A stretch of DNA of 64,000 nucleotides from Nitratireductor indicus C115 (GTDB lineage Bacteria; Pseudomonadota; Alphaproteobacteria; Rhizobiales; Rhizobiaceae). The translations under genes were made by a program, and so were the position numbers. The notes below the pieces were generated by a model. The model ran no database searches, was not told the DNA's origin, and saw only the letters and a list, made by a program, of their open reading frames with translations. The stretch's first letter is position 1. Each line of letters begins with the position of its first letter. The DNA lies in the NCBI RefSeq assembly GCF_000300515.1, contig NZ_AMSI01000006.1, positions 124,001 through 188,000 of the forward strand, given 5' to 3'. Positions 27,384-35,688 of the stretch are shown here, one piece after another.

Positions 27384-28076
27384 AATTTCGCGCCTCGCAA
27401 TAATAAGATCAAACCTCGAACCCGACCGACGACACCGCTTACGCGGTTCGCAAACACCTCGGAGCGACACAAACCGCCCCGCCCCAACCCCGACCGTCAT
27501 GGCACAGGATAGGGTTCGCGCGGCGAAACACGCCGCCCGCCTCAGGGCAACGAAGCGGAATGCACCGTCTTCTTGCCCTAACTATTTGCTTTTAAGCCGC
27601 TTCCTCCGGAAGACAGGACTCCCGGCGGCCAAAGCCGCTTTCAGGCACCGAAGGGCGCCGTCATTTACGCCAACACTTGCAGGCCGACCCGGGAACCACC
27701 GGCAGGACCTTCAACAAAGCGGCGCGCACAGATGTCCGCTGAAACTCATCCACCCCCTAGGCGATTGAGATACAACTGCCTCGACACAACTTCTGCACGA
27801 TATTGGATTCGTTTTCGATATACAACCTATAATTGATTATGTGGATATCTTTGTAAACATTCTGTTATTCGGCATTTAAAGTATCGAGTTTTACGAATTA
27901 AAAACAAATATTTAACGAGAATCTCCCGAAGGAAAACGCCCCGAATACAACTTTTGGTTTATAATAGAGGAGCGTTTTCGTTTAAGCGGAAAGCGGACGT
28001 GGAAACGACGCGACAGGCTTTCTTCCTGCCGCGTCGCGCCGCCTTCCGCTAAACACTATACAAAGATAAACGAACG
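27384..28076. other. Long AT-rich intergenic region
   Basis: This 693-base gap has no convincing gene. Its right half (about 27780-27980) is clearly more AT-rich than the rest of the window. The stem-loop at 27985-28050 belongs to the end of the ATPase gene. The segment beside 27383 must hold the LysR promoter. A small RNA or a remnant of insertion is possible but not supported by a motif. Confidence 0.5.
27985..28050 (-). terminator. Long hairpin after the P-type ATPase gene
   Basis: The outer arms AGCGGAAAGCGG (27985-27996) and CCGCCTTCCGCT (28039-28050) match at 11 of 12 positions. Inside, CGACGCG-A-CAGG pairs with CCTG-C-CGCGTCG. The result is a 66-base two-stage stem-loop 27 bases past the ATPase stop codon. 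Confidence 0.6.
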
Positions 28077-30299
28077 CTAACCGCCTCGCGATAAACGAAG
28101 TAGCCGTAGCGCGTTTAGGGTCACGAGAACCGTAGCCCCTGTATCCGCAAGAACCGCTATCCAGAGCCCAGTGAAGCCAAGGATGGTGGTAACGAGAAAG
28201 ACGGCCTTCAGTCCAAGTGCGATAGCGATGTTCTGGCGGATATTTCCCATCGTGATCCGCGCGATACGGATCAAGGCGGGTACATCGCTCACGCGATTTG
28301 CAAGCAAGGCGGCATCGGCGGTTTCAAGCGCCACATCCGTGCCGGAGCCCATGGCGACACCAATCTGGGCTGCGGCAAGCGCTGGTGCATCATTGATGCC
28401 ATCCCCAACCATCATCACGGCATCGCCTTCGGCAAGGCTCCTGATTGCTTTCACCTTGTCGTCGGGCAATAGTTCCGCTCGATGCTCCATCGAAAGCCCC
28501 TTCGCAATCGCAGCCGCTGTCCGGCCATTGTCTCCCGTCAGCATCATGGAACGGACGCCAAGCGAAGAGAGCTCTTCCACCGCCCGGCGCGCATCCTCGC
28601 GCGGCTCGTCCCGCAGGGCCACGATCCCTTGCAGACGCCCGGCGCGAAACACCGCGGCAACGGTCTTGCCTTCTGCTTCCAGCGCCTCGATCCGGTTCCG
28701 GGCCTCATCCGTCATGGCGCCCTGTTCGGCAGCATAGCGCGGCGATCCGACAAAGGCCGTCTCCCCTTCGATCTCCGCTTCGACGCCACGACCTGCAACA
28801 GCCCGTGCGTTGCGCCCGGCCTTTGCTGCAATTCCGGCCTCCTCAGCACGCTTCAAAATTGCTTCCGCGAGAGGATGGCTCGACCCCGCTTCCACACCGG
28901 CGGCAAGCGCAAGAGTTGCCAGGTCGTCCCCGTCCACACTCCAGAGATCGGTGACCACGGGCCTTCCCACGGTCAGCGTTCCCGTCTTGTCGAAGGCAAC
29001 GAGCTGAATTCCGGCCGCCGTCTCGATCACGGCTCCGCCCTTCATCAAGAGCCCGCGGCGCGCAGCTGCCGAAAGCGAAGATGCGATGGAAGCAGGAACC
29101 GAGATCACCAGCGCGCAGGGGCACCCGATGAGCAGAAGCGCAAGCGCGCGATAGATCCAGACATCCCAGCTCTGGCCTGCAAGAAGCGGCGGCACAAGAG
29201 CAACAAGCACCGCAAGCCCGACGATTGCCGGCATGTAGTAGCGGCTGAAACGGTCGATGAAGCGTTCCGTCGGCGCGCGCGCTTCCTGTGCTTCCTCGAC
29301 AAGGCGGATAATGCGCGCGATCGTGTTGTCTTGCGGTGTGCGCGTCACCCGCACGCGCAGAACGGCATCTGTGTTGATCGAGCCGGCAAAGACTTCCTCG
29401 CCCGGCCCCTTGCTCTTTGGCACGGATTCGCCCGTCACCGGCGCTTCGTCGATGCTCGCCATTCCATCCGTGATTTCGCCGTCCGCTGGAATACGGTCGC
29501 CAGGCCGCACGAGAACGGTCTGGCCGATCCTCAGGCTGGCAGCCTCCACTTCACGCGTCTTGCCATTCTCTTCCAAAAGGGCTGTCTTGGGCACAAGATC
29601 GCCAAGGGCCCGAATGCCCGCTCGCGCTCTGTCCGCCGCAACGCCTTCGAGAACCTCGCCCACGGCAAACAGGAACACGACCAGCGCAGCCTCTTCCGCA
29701 GCCCCGATCACCAGCGCGCCCGCCGATGCAATCGTCATCAGCATCTCTATGGTAAAGGGCATGCCCGCCATAAGCGCTGCCAGCGCCCGGCGCGCCACGG
29801 GAAACACCCCGATCAGGCAGGCCATCACAAATGCCCAATGGGATGCGTCTCCCGGAACCGCGAACTTGATCGCCCAGGCTGCCACGAGCAGCAACCCGGT
29901 TCCGATCACCAGCCTTCCCTTGCCAGTCTGATACCAGCTCTTGTCTGGGTCGCTCGGCCCATGGGAATGCGAATGGGCATGACCGGAATGATCCGCCCCT
30001 CCATGGCCGTGCCCTTCGTGATCGTGCGCTAGCTCGCCAACGGTCTCCCGCGTGCCCCCCTGTCGGGCGACGATGTCGTAGCCCAATCGGCGAACCGCAC
30101 CCTCCACCTTCTCGCGCGATGTCGTTCGCTCATCGAGAGAAAGGGCCAGCGTCTCTCCCATGACGGAAACCCGGACATCCTCGACGCCCGGAAGCCGCTC
30201 CAGTGCTCCGCGAATCTTGGTGGCGCAGCTCGCGCAATCCATACCGCCCACCGACCAGGTCAGCGTGCAAGCGTCGGTGTTTTCCTCATTCGAAGGCAC
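28077..30299 (-). CDS. zntA: Zn/Cd/Pb-exporting P1B-type ATPase
   Basis: The 740-aa transporter has an N-terminal heavy-metal domain with GMDCASC (Cys22, Cys25), a His-rich linker (about 92-113), TGES at 289-292, a membrane CPC at 393-395 (P1B-2, divalent soft metals), the phosphorylated Asp in DKTGT at 437-441, and MVGDGINDAPAL. It pumps Zn2+, Cd2+ or Pb2+ out of the cytoplasm. The start is a GTG with AAGGAG seven bases upstream. The promoter is of MerR-family type, so it should be metal-induced, but no MerR-type gene is adjacent. A copper role is less likely because copper pumps have other membrane motifs. Confidence 0.92.
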   Translation of the reverse strand: MPSNEENTDACTLTWSVGGMDCASCATKIRGALERLPGVEDVRVSVMGETLALSLDERTTSREKVEGAVRRLGYDIVARQGGTRETVGELAHDHEGHGHGGADHSGHAHSHSHGPSDPDKSWYQTGKGRLVIGTGLLLVAAWAIKFAVPGDASHWAFVMACLIGVFPVARRALAALMAGMPFTIEMLMTIASAGALVIGAAEEAALVVFLFAVGEVLEGVAADRARAGIRALGDLVPKTALLEENGKTREVEAASLRIGQTVLVRPGDRIPADGEITDGMASIDEAPVTGESVPKSKGPGEEVFAGSINTDAVLRVRVTRTPQDNTIARIIRLVEEAQEARAPTERFIDRFSRYYMPAIVGLAVLVALVPPLLAGQSWDVWIYRALALLLIGCPCALVISVPASIASSLSAAARRGLLMKGGAVIETAAGIQLVAFDKTGTLTVGRPVVTDLWSVDGDDLATLALAAGVEAGSSHPLAEAILKRAEEAGIAAKAGRNARAVAGRGVEAEIEGETAFVGSPRYAAEQGAMTDEARNRIEALEAEGKTVAAVFRAGRLQGIVALRDEPREDARRAVEELSSLGVRSMMLTGDNGRTAAAIAKGLSMEHRAELLPDDKVKAIRSLAEGDAVMMVGDGINDAPALAAAQIGVAMGSGTDVALETADAALLANRVSDVPALIRIARITMGNIRQNIAIALGLKAVFLVTTILGFTGLWIAVLADTGATVLVTLNALRLLRLSRGG

Positions 30300-30331
30300 T
30301 GTAGGTCTCCTTGCAGTCTCTTGATGACAGC

Positions 30332-30362
30332 AAGATAGGACCTCTAGTGGCTAGAGCTTCAA
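30332..30362 (-). promoter_or_regulatory. MerR-family (ZntR/CadR/PbrR-like) promoter of the ATPase
   Basis: On the minus strand the -35 is TTGAAG (30357-30362) and the -10 is TATCTT (30332-30337), with an overlong 19-base spacer. The spacer holds the perfect dyad CTCTAG-CCA-CTAGAG (30342-30356). Overlong spacers with a central dyad are diagnostic for MerR regulators. The start of transcription would be about 26 bases before the GTG. Confidence 0.85.
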
Positions 30363-30392
30363 GAGCAAATTTTACAATCGCTCTGCATGATT

Positions 30393-31394
30393 TCAGCGGA
30401 TCGCCTTGCCCTCTCCATCGAAGCGATAGATCCTCGAAGGATCGAAACGGGCATTGAGCATGCTGTCGATCTCAAACTGATGCTCGCCGAAAAGGCGCAC
30501 ACAGATAAGTCCGGCTTCGCCGCAATCGAGATAGACATTCGTATCGGCGCCCAGATGTTCCACATGCGAAACCCGCCCCGCAATGTCGCCCTTTTCCGAA
30601 CCGACCGCGATGTGCTCGGGCCGGATGCCGATGGTCCGCGCATCCTCGCGGCCAAGATCGCCCGCATCGATGAAATTCATCTGCGGAGAGCCGATGAAGC
30701 CGGCAACGAACAGATTGGCCGGATTGTTGTAGAGTTCCATCGGCGTGCCGATCTGCTCGATGCGCCCGCCATTCAACACGACAATACGGTCGGCAAGCGT
30801 CATAGCCTCGGTCTGGTCGTGGGTCACATAGATCATGGTCGCACCGAGCTCTCGATGCAGGCGCGCAATTTCGAGCCGTGTGTTGACGCGCAATGCCGCG
30901 TCGAGGTTCGATAAGGGCTCGTCGAACAGGAAGAGCTTGGGCTTGCGCACCACCGCGCGGCCGATCGCGACGCGCTGCCGCTGCCCGCCTGAAAGCTCCG
31001 CCGGCCGGCGCTCAAGATAAGGTTCGAGTGAAAGCATCTTCGTCGCGACATCCACACGCTCGGCAATCTGCGCCGGCGGGCGTTTCGCCTGCTTCAGGCC
31101 CAGGCTCATATTGTCCCGAACAGTCAGATGCGGGTAGAGCGCATAGGTCTGGAACACCATGGCGATGCCGCGCTTCGAGGGTGGTGTCGCAGTGACCCCG
31201 GCTCCGTCGATCTCGATGGTACCGTCGGACGCATCCTCCAGCCCGGCAATGATGCGCAGAAGGGTCGATTTCCCGCAGCCCGAAGGGCCGACGAAAATGA
31301 CGAACTCTCCATCCTCGACCTCCAGGTCGATGCCTTTGATGACCTCGACCTTGCCGAAGGATTTCGTGATATTCTTGAGTGCAAGTGAGCCCAC
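30393..31394 (-). CDS. Sugar ABC transporter ATP-binding protein (MalK/UgpC type)
   Basis: The 333-aa ATPase has Walker A GPSGCGKST, Q-loop FQTYALYPHLTV, signature [15 protein letters not shown], Walker B LFLFDEPLSNLDA and VTHDQTEAMTLADR, plus the C-terminal TOBE domain of the MalK group. It drives the upstream permeases. GTG start with AGGAAG upstream, 9 bases after the oxidoreductase stop. Last gene of the operon; its stop lies only about 30 bases from the MerR-type promoter of the ATPase. Confidence 0.9.
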   Translation of the reverse strand: MGSLALKNITKSFGKVEVIKGIDLEVEDGEFVIFVGPSGCGKSTLLRIIAGLEDASDGTIEIDGAGVTATPPSKRGIAMVFQTYALYPHLTVRDNMSLGLKQAKRPPAQIAERVDVATKMLSLEPYLERRPAELSGGQRQRVAIGRAVVRKPKLFLFDEPLSNLDAALRVNTRLEIARLHRELGATMIYVTHDQTEAMTLADRIVVLNGGRIEQIGTPMELYNNPANLFVAGFIGSPQMNFIDAGDLGREDARTIGIRPEHIAVGSEKGDIAGRVSHVEHLGADTNVYLDCGEAGLICVRLFGEHQFEIDSMLNARFDPSRIYRFDGEGKAIR

Positions 31395-31403
31395 TGGTTC
31401 TTC

Positions 31404-32468
31404 CTATAGGTCGATTTCCCTGCCCGTGCGCACGCTTTCGTCAGCGGCAAGGCAGATGTTGAGCGATTGAACGGCGTCTTCCATGTGCCGGGTGAGATCG
31501 AGATCTTCGCGAATGGCCTTGAGCACGAAGGCCTGCTCGCGGTCGCAGAGCTCCTGATGCCCCGGCTCATCGTCCATCGAAAGCAACGTGTCGGGCCCAC
31601 GGAAGCGCCCTGCCGCATCCGTCTCGGCACGGTGAATGCGGATGGTCGAGGTTTTTGTGTGCGTATCGATGTCGTCAGACTTTGCCCCTTCCGCCATGAC
31701 GATGGAAACGCAGCCCTTCGGCGAGATGATGTCTTTCACGAAGAAGGCGGTTTCGGAGATCATCGGTCCCCATCCCGCCTCATACCAGCCCACGGAACCA
31801 TCCTCGAACAGAACCTGGAAGTGGCCGTAATTATACATGTCCGGTGCGATCTCGTCGGAAAGCCGGACGCCCATGCCGCGCACCTTGACCGGCCTGGCAT
31901 CGGTGATCTGGCACATCACATCCACATAGTGCACGCCGCAATCCACGATGGGCGGCGTGGTCTCCATCAGTTGCCTGTGCGTATGCCAGGTAGGTCCCGA
32001 TGACTGCTGGTTCAGGTTGAGCCTGAAGACATAGGGGCCGCCGAGATTTCGCGCCTCCCCGATGAGCCGCATCCATGAGGGATGATGCCGCAGGATATAG
32101 CCGATCACCAGCTTTCGCCCGTTCGCCTTTGCCGCATCAACCACGCGGCGGGCATCCGCGACATTCGTCGCCAGAGGCTTTTCCACGAAAACATGCGCGC
32201 CATGTTCCAGAGCCGCCACCGCATAATCGGCATGGCTGTCCGAATAGGTGTTGACCGAAACGAGCTCCGGATTGAGCGAGGCGAGTGCCTTGCCGTAATC
32301 CGATGTCAACGCATAGCCGGCCAGCCCTTCGGGCAGTTCCGGCTTCGAGCGATTGACCAAACCGACAATCTCGAAACCGGGGTTCACGTGATAGGCGAGC
32401 GCGTGACTGCGCCCCATATTGCCGAGACCCGCGACCAGAACGCGTACGGGGTTCTGAGAAGCGCTCAT
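31404..32468 (-). CDS. Gfo/Idh/MocA-family oxidoreductase
   Basis: The 354-aa protein has an N-terminal Rossmann fold (VRVLVAGLGNMGRSHALAYH), the EKPLA motif (HVFVEKPLATNVADARR) with the conserved Lys, and a C-terminal substrate domain with GGPYVFRLNLNQ and VDCGVHYVDVM (His). Members oxidise or epimerise sugars with NAD(P). It overlaps the permease stop by four bases (ATGA), so it acts on the imported sugar or a product of it. The frame is open upstream but that part is within the permease gene. The exact sugar is unknown. Confidence 0.85.
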   Translation of the reverse strand: MSASQNPVRVLVAGLGNMGRSHALAYHVNPGFEIVGLVNRSKPELPEGLAGYALTSDYGKALASLNPELVSVNTYSDSHADYAVAALEHGAHVFVEKPLATNVADARRVVDAAKANGRKLVIGYILRHHPSWMRLIGEARNLGGPYVFRLNLNQQSSGPTWHTHRQLMETTPPIVDCGVHYVDVMCQITDARPVKVRGMGVRLSDEIAPDMYNYGHFQVLFEDGSVGWYEAGWGPMISETAFFVKDIISPKGCVSIVMAEGAKSDDIDTHTKTSTIRIHRAETDAAGRFRGPDTLLSMDDEPGHQELCDREQAFVLKAIREDLDLTRHMEDAVQSLNICLAADESVRTGREIDL

Positions 32469-33304
32469 TTGACCGCTCCCGATGTGATGCCGCGGATAAG
32501 CTGGCGCGAAAAGATCAGATAGAGGATCAGTACCGGCAGGATGGCGAGGGATAGTGCCGCAAGCACCGCGTTCCAGTTGGTCACGAACTGGCCGATAAAG
32601 ACCTGCGCACCGAGCGTTATGGTCTTCGTTTCTTCCGCCGGCGCGAGGATCAGCGGGAACCACAGGTCGTTCCAGATCGGGATCATGGTGAAAACGGCGA
32701 CCGTTGCCATGGCGGGCCGCACGAGCGGCAATACGAGCCGGAAGAAGATGCGGTATTCGCTGAGCCCATCGATGCGGCCGGCATTCTTCAGATCGTCGGA
32801 AACCTGCCGCATGAACTCCGAAAGGATGAAGATGGCAAGCGGCAACCCCTGTGCCGTATAGACCAGGATCAGCGCCGTGCGGGTGTTGACGAGACCGGAA
32901 GCCACCATCATCTGGAGTATGGCGACCGTTCCAAGCCGGATCGGGATCATGATGCCGAGCGCCAGGTAAAGCCCCATCAGCGTGTTGCCGCGGAAGCGGT
33001 ATTCCGACAGGGCAAAGGCTGCCATGGCACCGAACAGCAGCACCAGAAACAGAGAAACCACGGTGACGATAAGACTGTTCTGGAAATAAAGCAGGAAATC
33101 GCCCTGCTGCAGCACGGTTTCAAAGCCGATCAGGCTGAAACTGTCCTTGTCGGGCAGTGCCAGCGGCGCACGGAAGATCGCCTTGCGAGACTTGAAGGCA
33201 TTGATGACGATAACCACCACCGGAAAAAGCGCGATCATCGTATAGGCGATCAGGATCGCGTGAGCGGCAATGGAATGGACGGGCGAGTGTCTGGCCTTGT
33301 TCAT
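32465..33304 (-). CDS. Sugar ABC transporter permease (MalG type)
   Basis: The 279-aa inner-membrane protein has six hydrophobic segments and the EAA loop (KNAGRIDGLSEYRIFFRLVLPLVRPAM). The start is the ATG of MNKARHS with GGGAGAG upstream. The C-terminal cytoplasmic half is typical for CUT1 permeases, and it follows the MalF-type gene 13 bases downstream. Together with that gene it forms the channel of the amino-sugar transporter. Confidence 0.9.
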   Translation of the reverse strand: MNKARHSPVHSIAAHAILIAYTMIALFPVVVIVINAFKSRKAIFRAPLALPDKDSFSLIGFETVLQQGDFLLYFQNSLIVTVVSLFLVLLFGAMAAFALSEYRFRGNTLMGLYLALGIMIPIRLGTVAILQMMVASGLVNTRTALILVYTAQGLPLAIFILSEFMRQVSDDLKNAGRIDGLSEYRIFFRLVLPLVRPAMATVAVFTMIPIWNDLWFPLILAPAEETKTITLGAQVFIGQFVTNWNAVLAALSLAILPVLILYLIFSRQLIRGITSGAVK

Positions 33305-33317
33305 TATTCTCTCCCGC

Positions 33318-34247
33318 TCAGAACTGATACCGGCGCAGGCGCCGCTGGATGCCGAACAGATAGATCGACACACCGATCAGGATGATGAGGAACATGGCCG
33401 TCGCGATTGCCGCCCCCAGATTGGGATCTCCAAGCTGCAGCTGGAAACCGAAGAAGGTGCGGTAGAGGAATGTTCCCAGAATATCGGTCGAGAAATCCGG
33501 CCCCGCGAGCGCCCCTTGCGTGGAGTAGATGAGATCGAAGGCATTGAAGTTGCCGACGAAAGTGAGAATGGAAATGATGCCGATGGCCGGCAGGACGAGC
33601 GGCAGCTTGATCTTCCAGAACTGCGCCATGCCAGTCACGCCGTCGCATTCAGCCGCTTCGAGAAGTTCATCGGGGATGGACAGAAGCGCCGCGTAGATGA
33701 GCATCATCGGAATACCGACGAACTGCCACACGGAAATCAGCGCGAGCGTGGTCAACGCATACGCCTCCTTGCCGAGCCAGGGCTGGAACAGGCCTTTCAG
33801 CCCGACGAAATCGAGCAGATTGGGCGCCACACCCCATAAAGGGCTGAGGATCAGTTTCCAGGCGAAGCCGGCGATCACGAAGGAAAGGATGGTCGGGATG
33901 AAGATGGCAGTGCGGTAGAAGGCACGCATTCTCAGCCGCGGGCTGCTCAGCAGCGCTGCCAGAAGAATGCCGATCGGGTTCTGCACCAGCATGTGAATGA
34001 TGAAAAACCAGACATTGTTGCCGAGCGCGTTCCAGAACTGTTCCGACCAGCGCTCATCCCCGAAAAGAAGCCGGAAATTGTCGAGACCGATGAAGACCTG
34101 TGCATTCTGCGCGTCCGTGTAGAGCGCGAGCTTCAGCGTGTTGAACAGCGGCAGGATCATGATGGCCGTGTAGATCAGGACGGCCGGAGCCAGGAACACG
34201 GCGATGTGCCAGCGGATGGGTGGTCTGGTGCTTTGTTCTGCGGCCAT
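33318..34247 (-). CDS. Sugar ABC transporter permease (MalF type)
   Basis: The 309-aa permease has six membrane segments, a large extracytoplasmic part after the first, and the EAA loop (EAAECDGVTGMAQFWKIKLPLVLPAI). The last hydrophobic segment is followed by a basic tail. It is separated from the upstream binding-protein gene by a stem-loop (34273-34299). Forms a heterodimer with the MalG-type permease. Confidence 0.9.
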   Translation of the reverse strand: MAAEQSTRPPIRWHIAVFLAPAVLIYTAIMILPLFNTLKLALYTDAQNAQVFIGLDNFRLLFGDERWSEQFWNALGNNVWFFIIHMLVQNPIGILLAALLSSPRLRMRAFYRTAIFIPTILSFVIAGFAWKLILSPLWGVAPNLLDFVGLKGLFQPWLGKEAYALTTLALISVWQFVGIPMMLIYAALLSIPDELLEAAECDGVTGMAQFWKIKLPLVLPAIGIISILTFVGNFNAFDLIYSTQGALAGPDFSTDILGTFLYRTFFGFQLQLGDPNLGAAIATAMFLIILIGVSIYLFGIQRRLRRYQF

Positions 34248-34272
34248 GTGTGCCCCTTTGCCTTCCGGTTGA

Positions 34273-34299
34273 AGCGCCGGGCTGTCGACGCCCGGCGCT
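34273..34299 (-). terminator. Stem-loop between binding protein and permease genes
   Basis: AGCGCCGGGC (34273-34282) and GCCCGGCGCT (34290-34299) form a perfect 10-bp stem. No T-run follows, so it probably stops or protects only part of the transcripts, raising binding protein over permease. It resembles the stem-loop after the other binding-protein copy. Confidence 0.55.
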
Positions 34300-34315
34300 C
34301 CTGTTCAGGCAGATG

Positions 34316-35578
34316 TTACTGCTTCTGCGGCTCGTACCAGCTTGCGAGCCCCTTCTGGAGCGTCTCTCCGGCTTCCTCAGGCGTCTGCGCGCCGCGCAGC
34401 ACATTAGCCGACACGTTCCACATCTCGTTCCAGAGGTTCGGCGTGCCGCGCGACAGAATCTGGTGCGCTGGGCGGATGGTGGACTTGCAGCTCTCACGCC
34501 AGGAGACGAACTCCTTGGCAAGCGGGTCTTCCATCTCCACCGTCTCGTTGGAGAGCGAGAAGAAGCCCGGCAGAGAGTTCGCATAAAGCGAAGCGAATTC
34601 GGCAGATCCGACCCAGTTCAGGAAGGTCTTCGCGGCCTCCTGGTTTGGTCCCTTCGCGTTCATGCCGATGCCGATATCGGTGTGGTCGGAGATGTAGCAG
34701 GTATCGCCTTCCTTCTGCACCGGCGGCGGGAAAGCCCCCATCTTGAAATCGGCCTGTTCATTGAAGATCGAAATCTCCCAGGAACCGGCCGGGAAGATTG
34801 CAGCTCGGCCGAGCGTGAAGAGGTTCTGGCTGTCGGGATAGGCCTGAGCTTCATAGCCGTCGCCCAGATAGGGCGCCCATTTGGCGAGCTGGCGGAAAGG
34901 CTCCACCCAGTCCTCGTCGGTCAGCTTCTGCTCGCCCTTGATGAGCGCGAGCCGGCCCTCCTCGCCTTTCCAGTAGTTCGGACCGATGTTGGTGTAGCCC
35001 ATGGTGGCGGCTTCCCACTGGTCCTTTGCACCCATGGCCATGGGAATGTAGGAGCCGTCTTCCTTGATCTTGTCGAGAAGGGCGAAGAACGCGTCCACCG
35101 TCTTGGGGGCCTCGAGCCCGAGCTCCTCGAAGATTTCCGCGTTGTAGATGAAGCCGTGGATGACCGAGGCCATCGGAACGCAGAAGGTGGCCGACCCATC
35201 GTCGGTGCTCCATGCGGCCTTCGCCACATCGCCGAAATTCTTCATGTTCGGCAGGTCCTGGATCGCCACCAGCTGCCCTTTGTTGTAGAGGCTTAAGGAA
35301 GCGTCGAACGGGCGGCAGGTGATGAGATCGCCGGCCGTGCCTGCTTCCAGCTTGGAATTGAGAACGGCGTTGTATTCCGTGGGGGCGGAAGGCGCAAACT
35401 TGACCTTGATGCCCGGATGGCTGGCTTCGAAGGCCGGGATGAGCTTTTCCTGCCAGATGGGCAGATCGTCGTTTCGCCAGCTTTCGATTGTCAGCGTCAC
35501 GTCTTCCGCCATGGCCGTGCCGGCGGAGCCGAGCATCGTGGCCGCCAGAAGCGCCAGCTTCATATGTTTGAAAGTCAT
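34316..35578 (-). CDS. Sugar ABC transporter substrate-binding protein, copy 2
   Basis: The 420-aa lipid-free binding protein has a signal peptide (KLALLAATMLGSAGTAMAED) and a mature type 1 solute-binding fold. Landmarks are LTIESWRNDD, STDDGSATFCVPMASVIHGFIYN, PAGSWEISIFNEQ and TNIGPNYW. It shares most residues with the gene directly upstream, about four in five by eye. Two SBP copies in one operon may widen ligand range. Start ATG at 35578 with GGAGAAGG upstream. Confidence 0.9.
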   Translation of the reverse strand: MTFKHMKLALLAATMLGSAGTAMAEDVTLTIESWRNDDLPIWQEKLIPAFEASHPGIKVKFAPSAPTEYNAVLNSKLEAGTAGDLITCRPFDASLSLYNKGQLVAIQDLPNMKNFGDVAKAAWSTDDGSATFCVPMASVIHGFIYNAEIFEELGLEAPKTVDAFFALLDKIKEDGSYIPMAMGAKDQWEAATMGYTNIGPNYWKGEEGRLALIKGEQKLTDEDWVEPFRQLAKWAPYLGDGYEAQAYPDSQNLFTLGRAAIFPAGSWEISIFNEQADFKMGAFPPPVQKEGDTCYISDHTDIGIGMNAKGPNQEAAKTFLNWVGSAEFASLYANSLPGFFSLSNETVEMEDPLAKEFVSWRESCKSTIRPAHQILSRGTPNLWNEMWNVSANVLRGAQTPEEAGETLQKGLASWYEPQKQ

Positions 35579-35641
35579 TGCCTTCTCCCTGTTTTCATAA
35601 CGAATGCCCGCCGTGCACAATTGGCCGATAGCGGCGGCTGA

Positions 35642-35668
35642 AGCGCCGGCGCGAAAAGCTCCGGCGCT
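35642..35668 (-). terminator. Stem-loop between the two binding-protein genes
   Basis: AGCGCCGG (35642-35649) and CCGGCGCT (35661-35668) pair perfectly with an 11-base loop. The arm sequence matches the core of the stem-loop after copy 2, so the duplication probably included gene and 3' hairpin. No poly-T follows. Confidence 0.5.
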
Positions 35669-35688
35669 CGGATGCGTCAGTCCGCGTT

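Noticed and set aside
28482-30032. Plus-strand open frame opposite the P-type ATPase
   Set aside because: Shadow of the real gene; sequence is Arg/His/Pro-rich with no domain.
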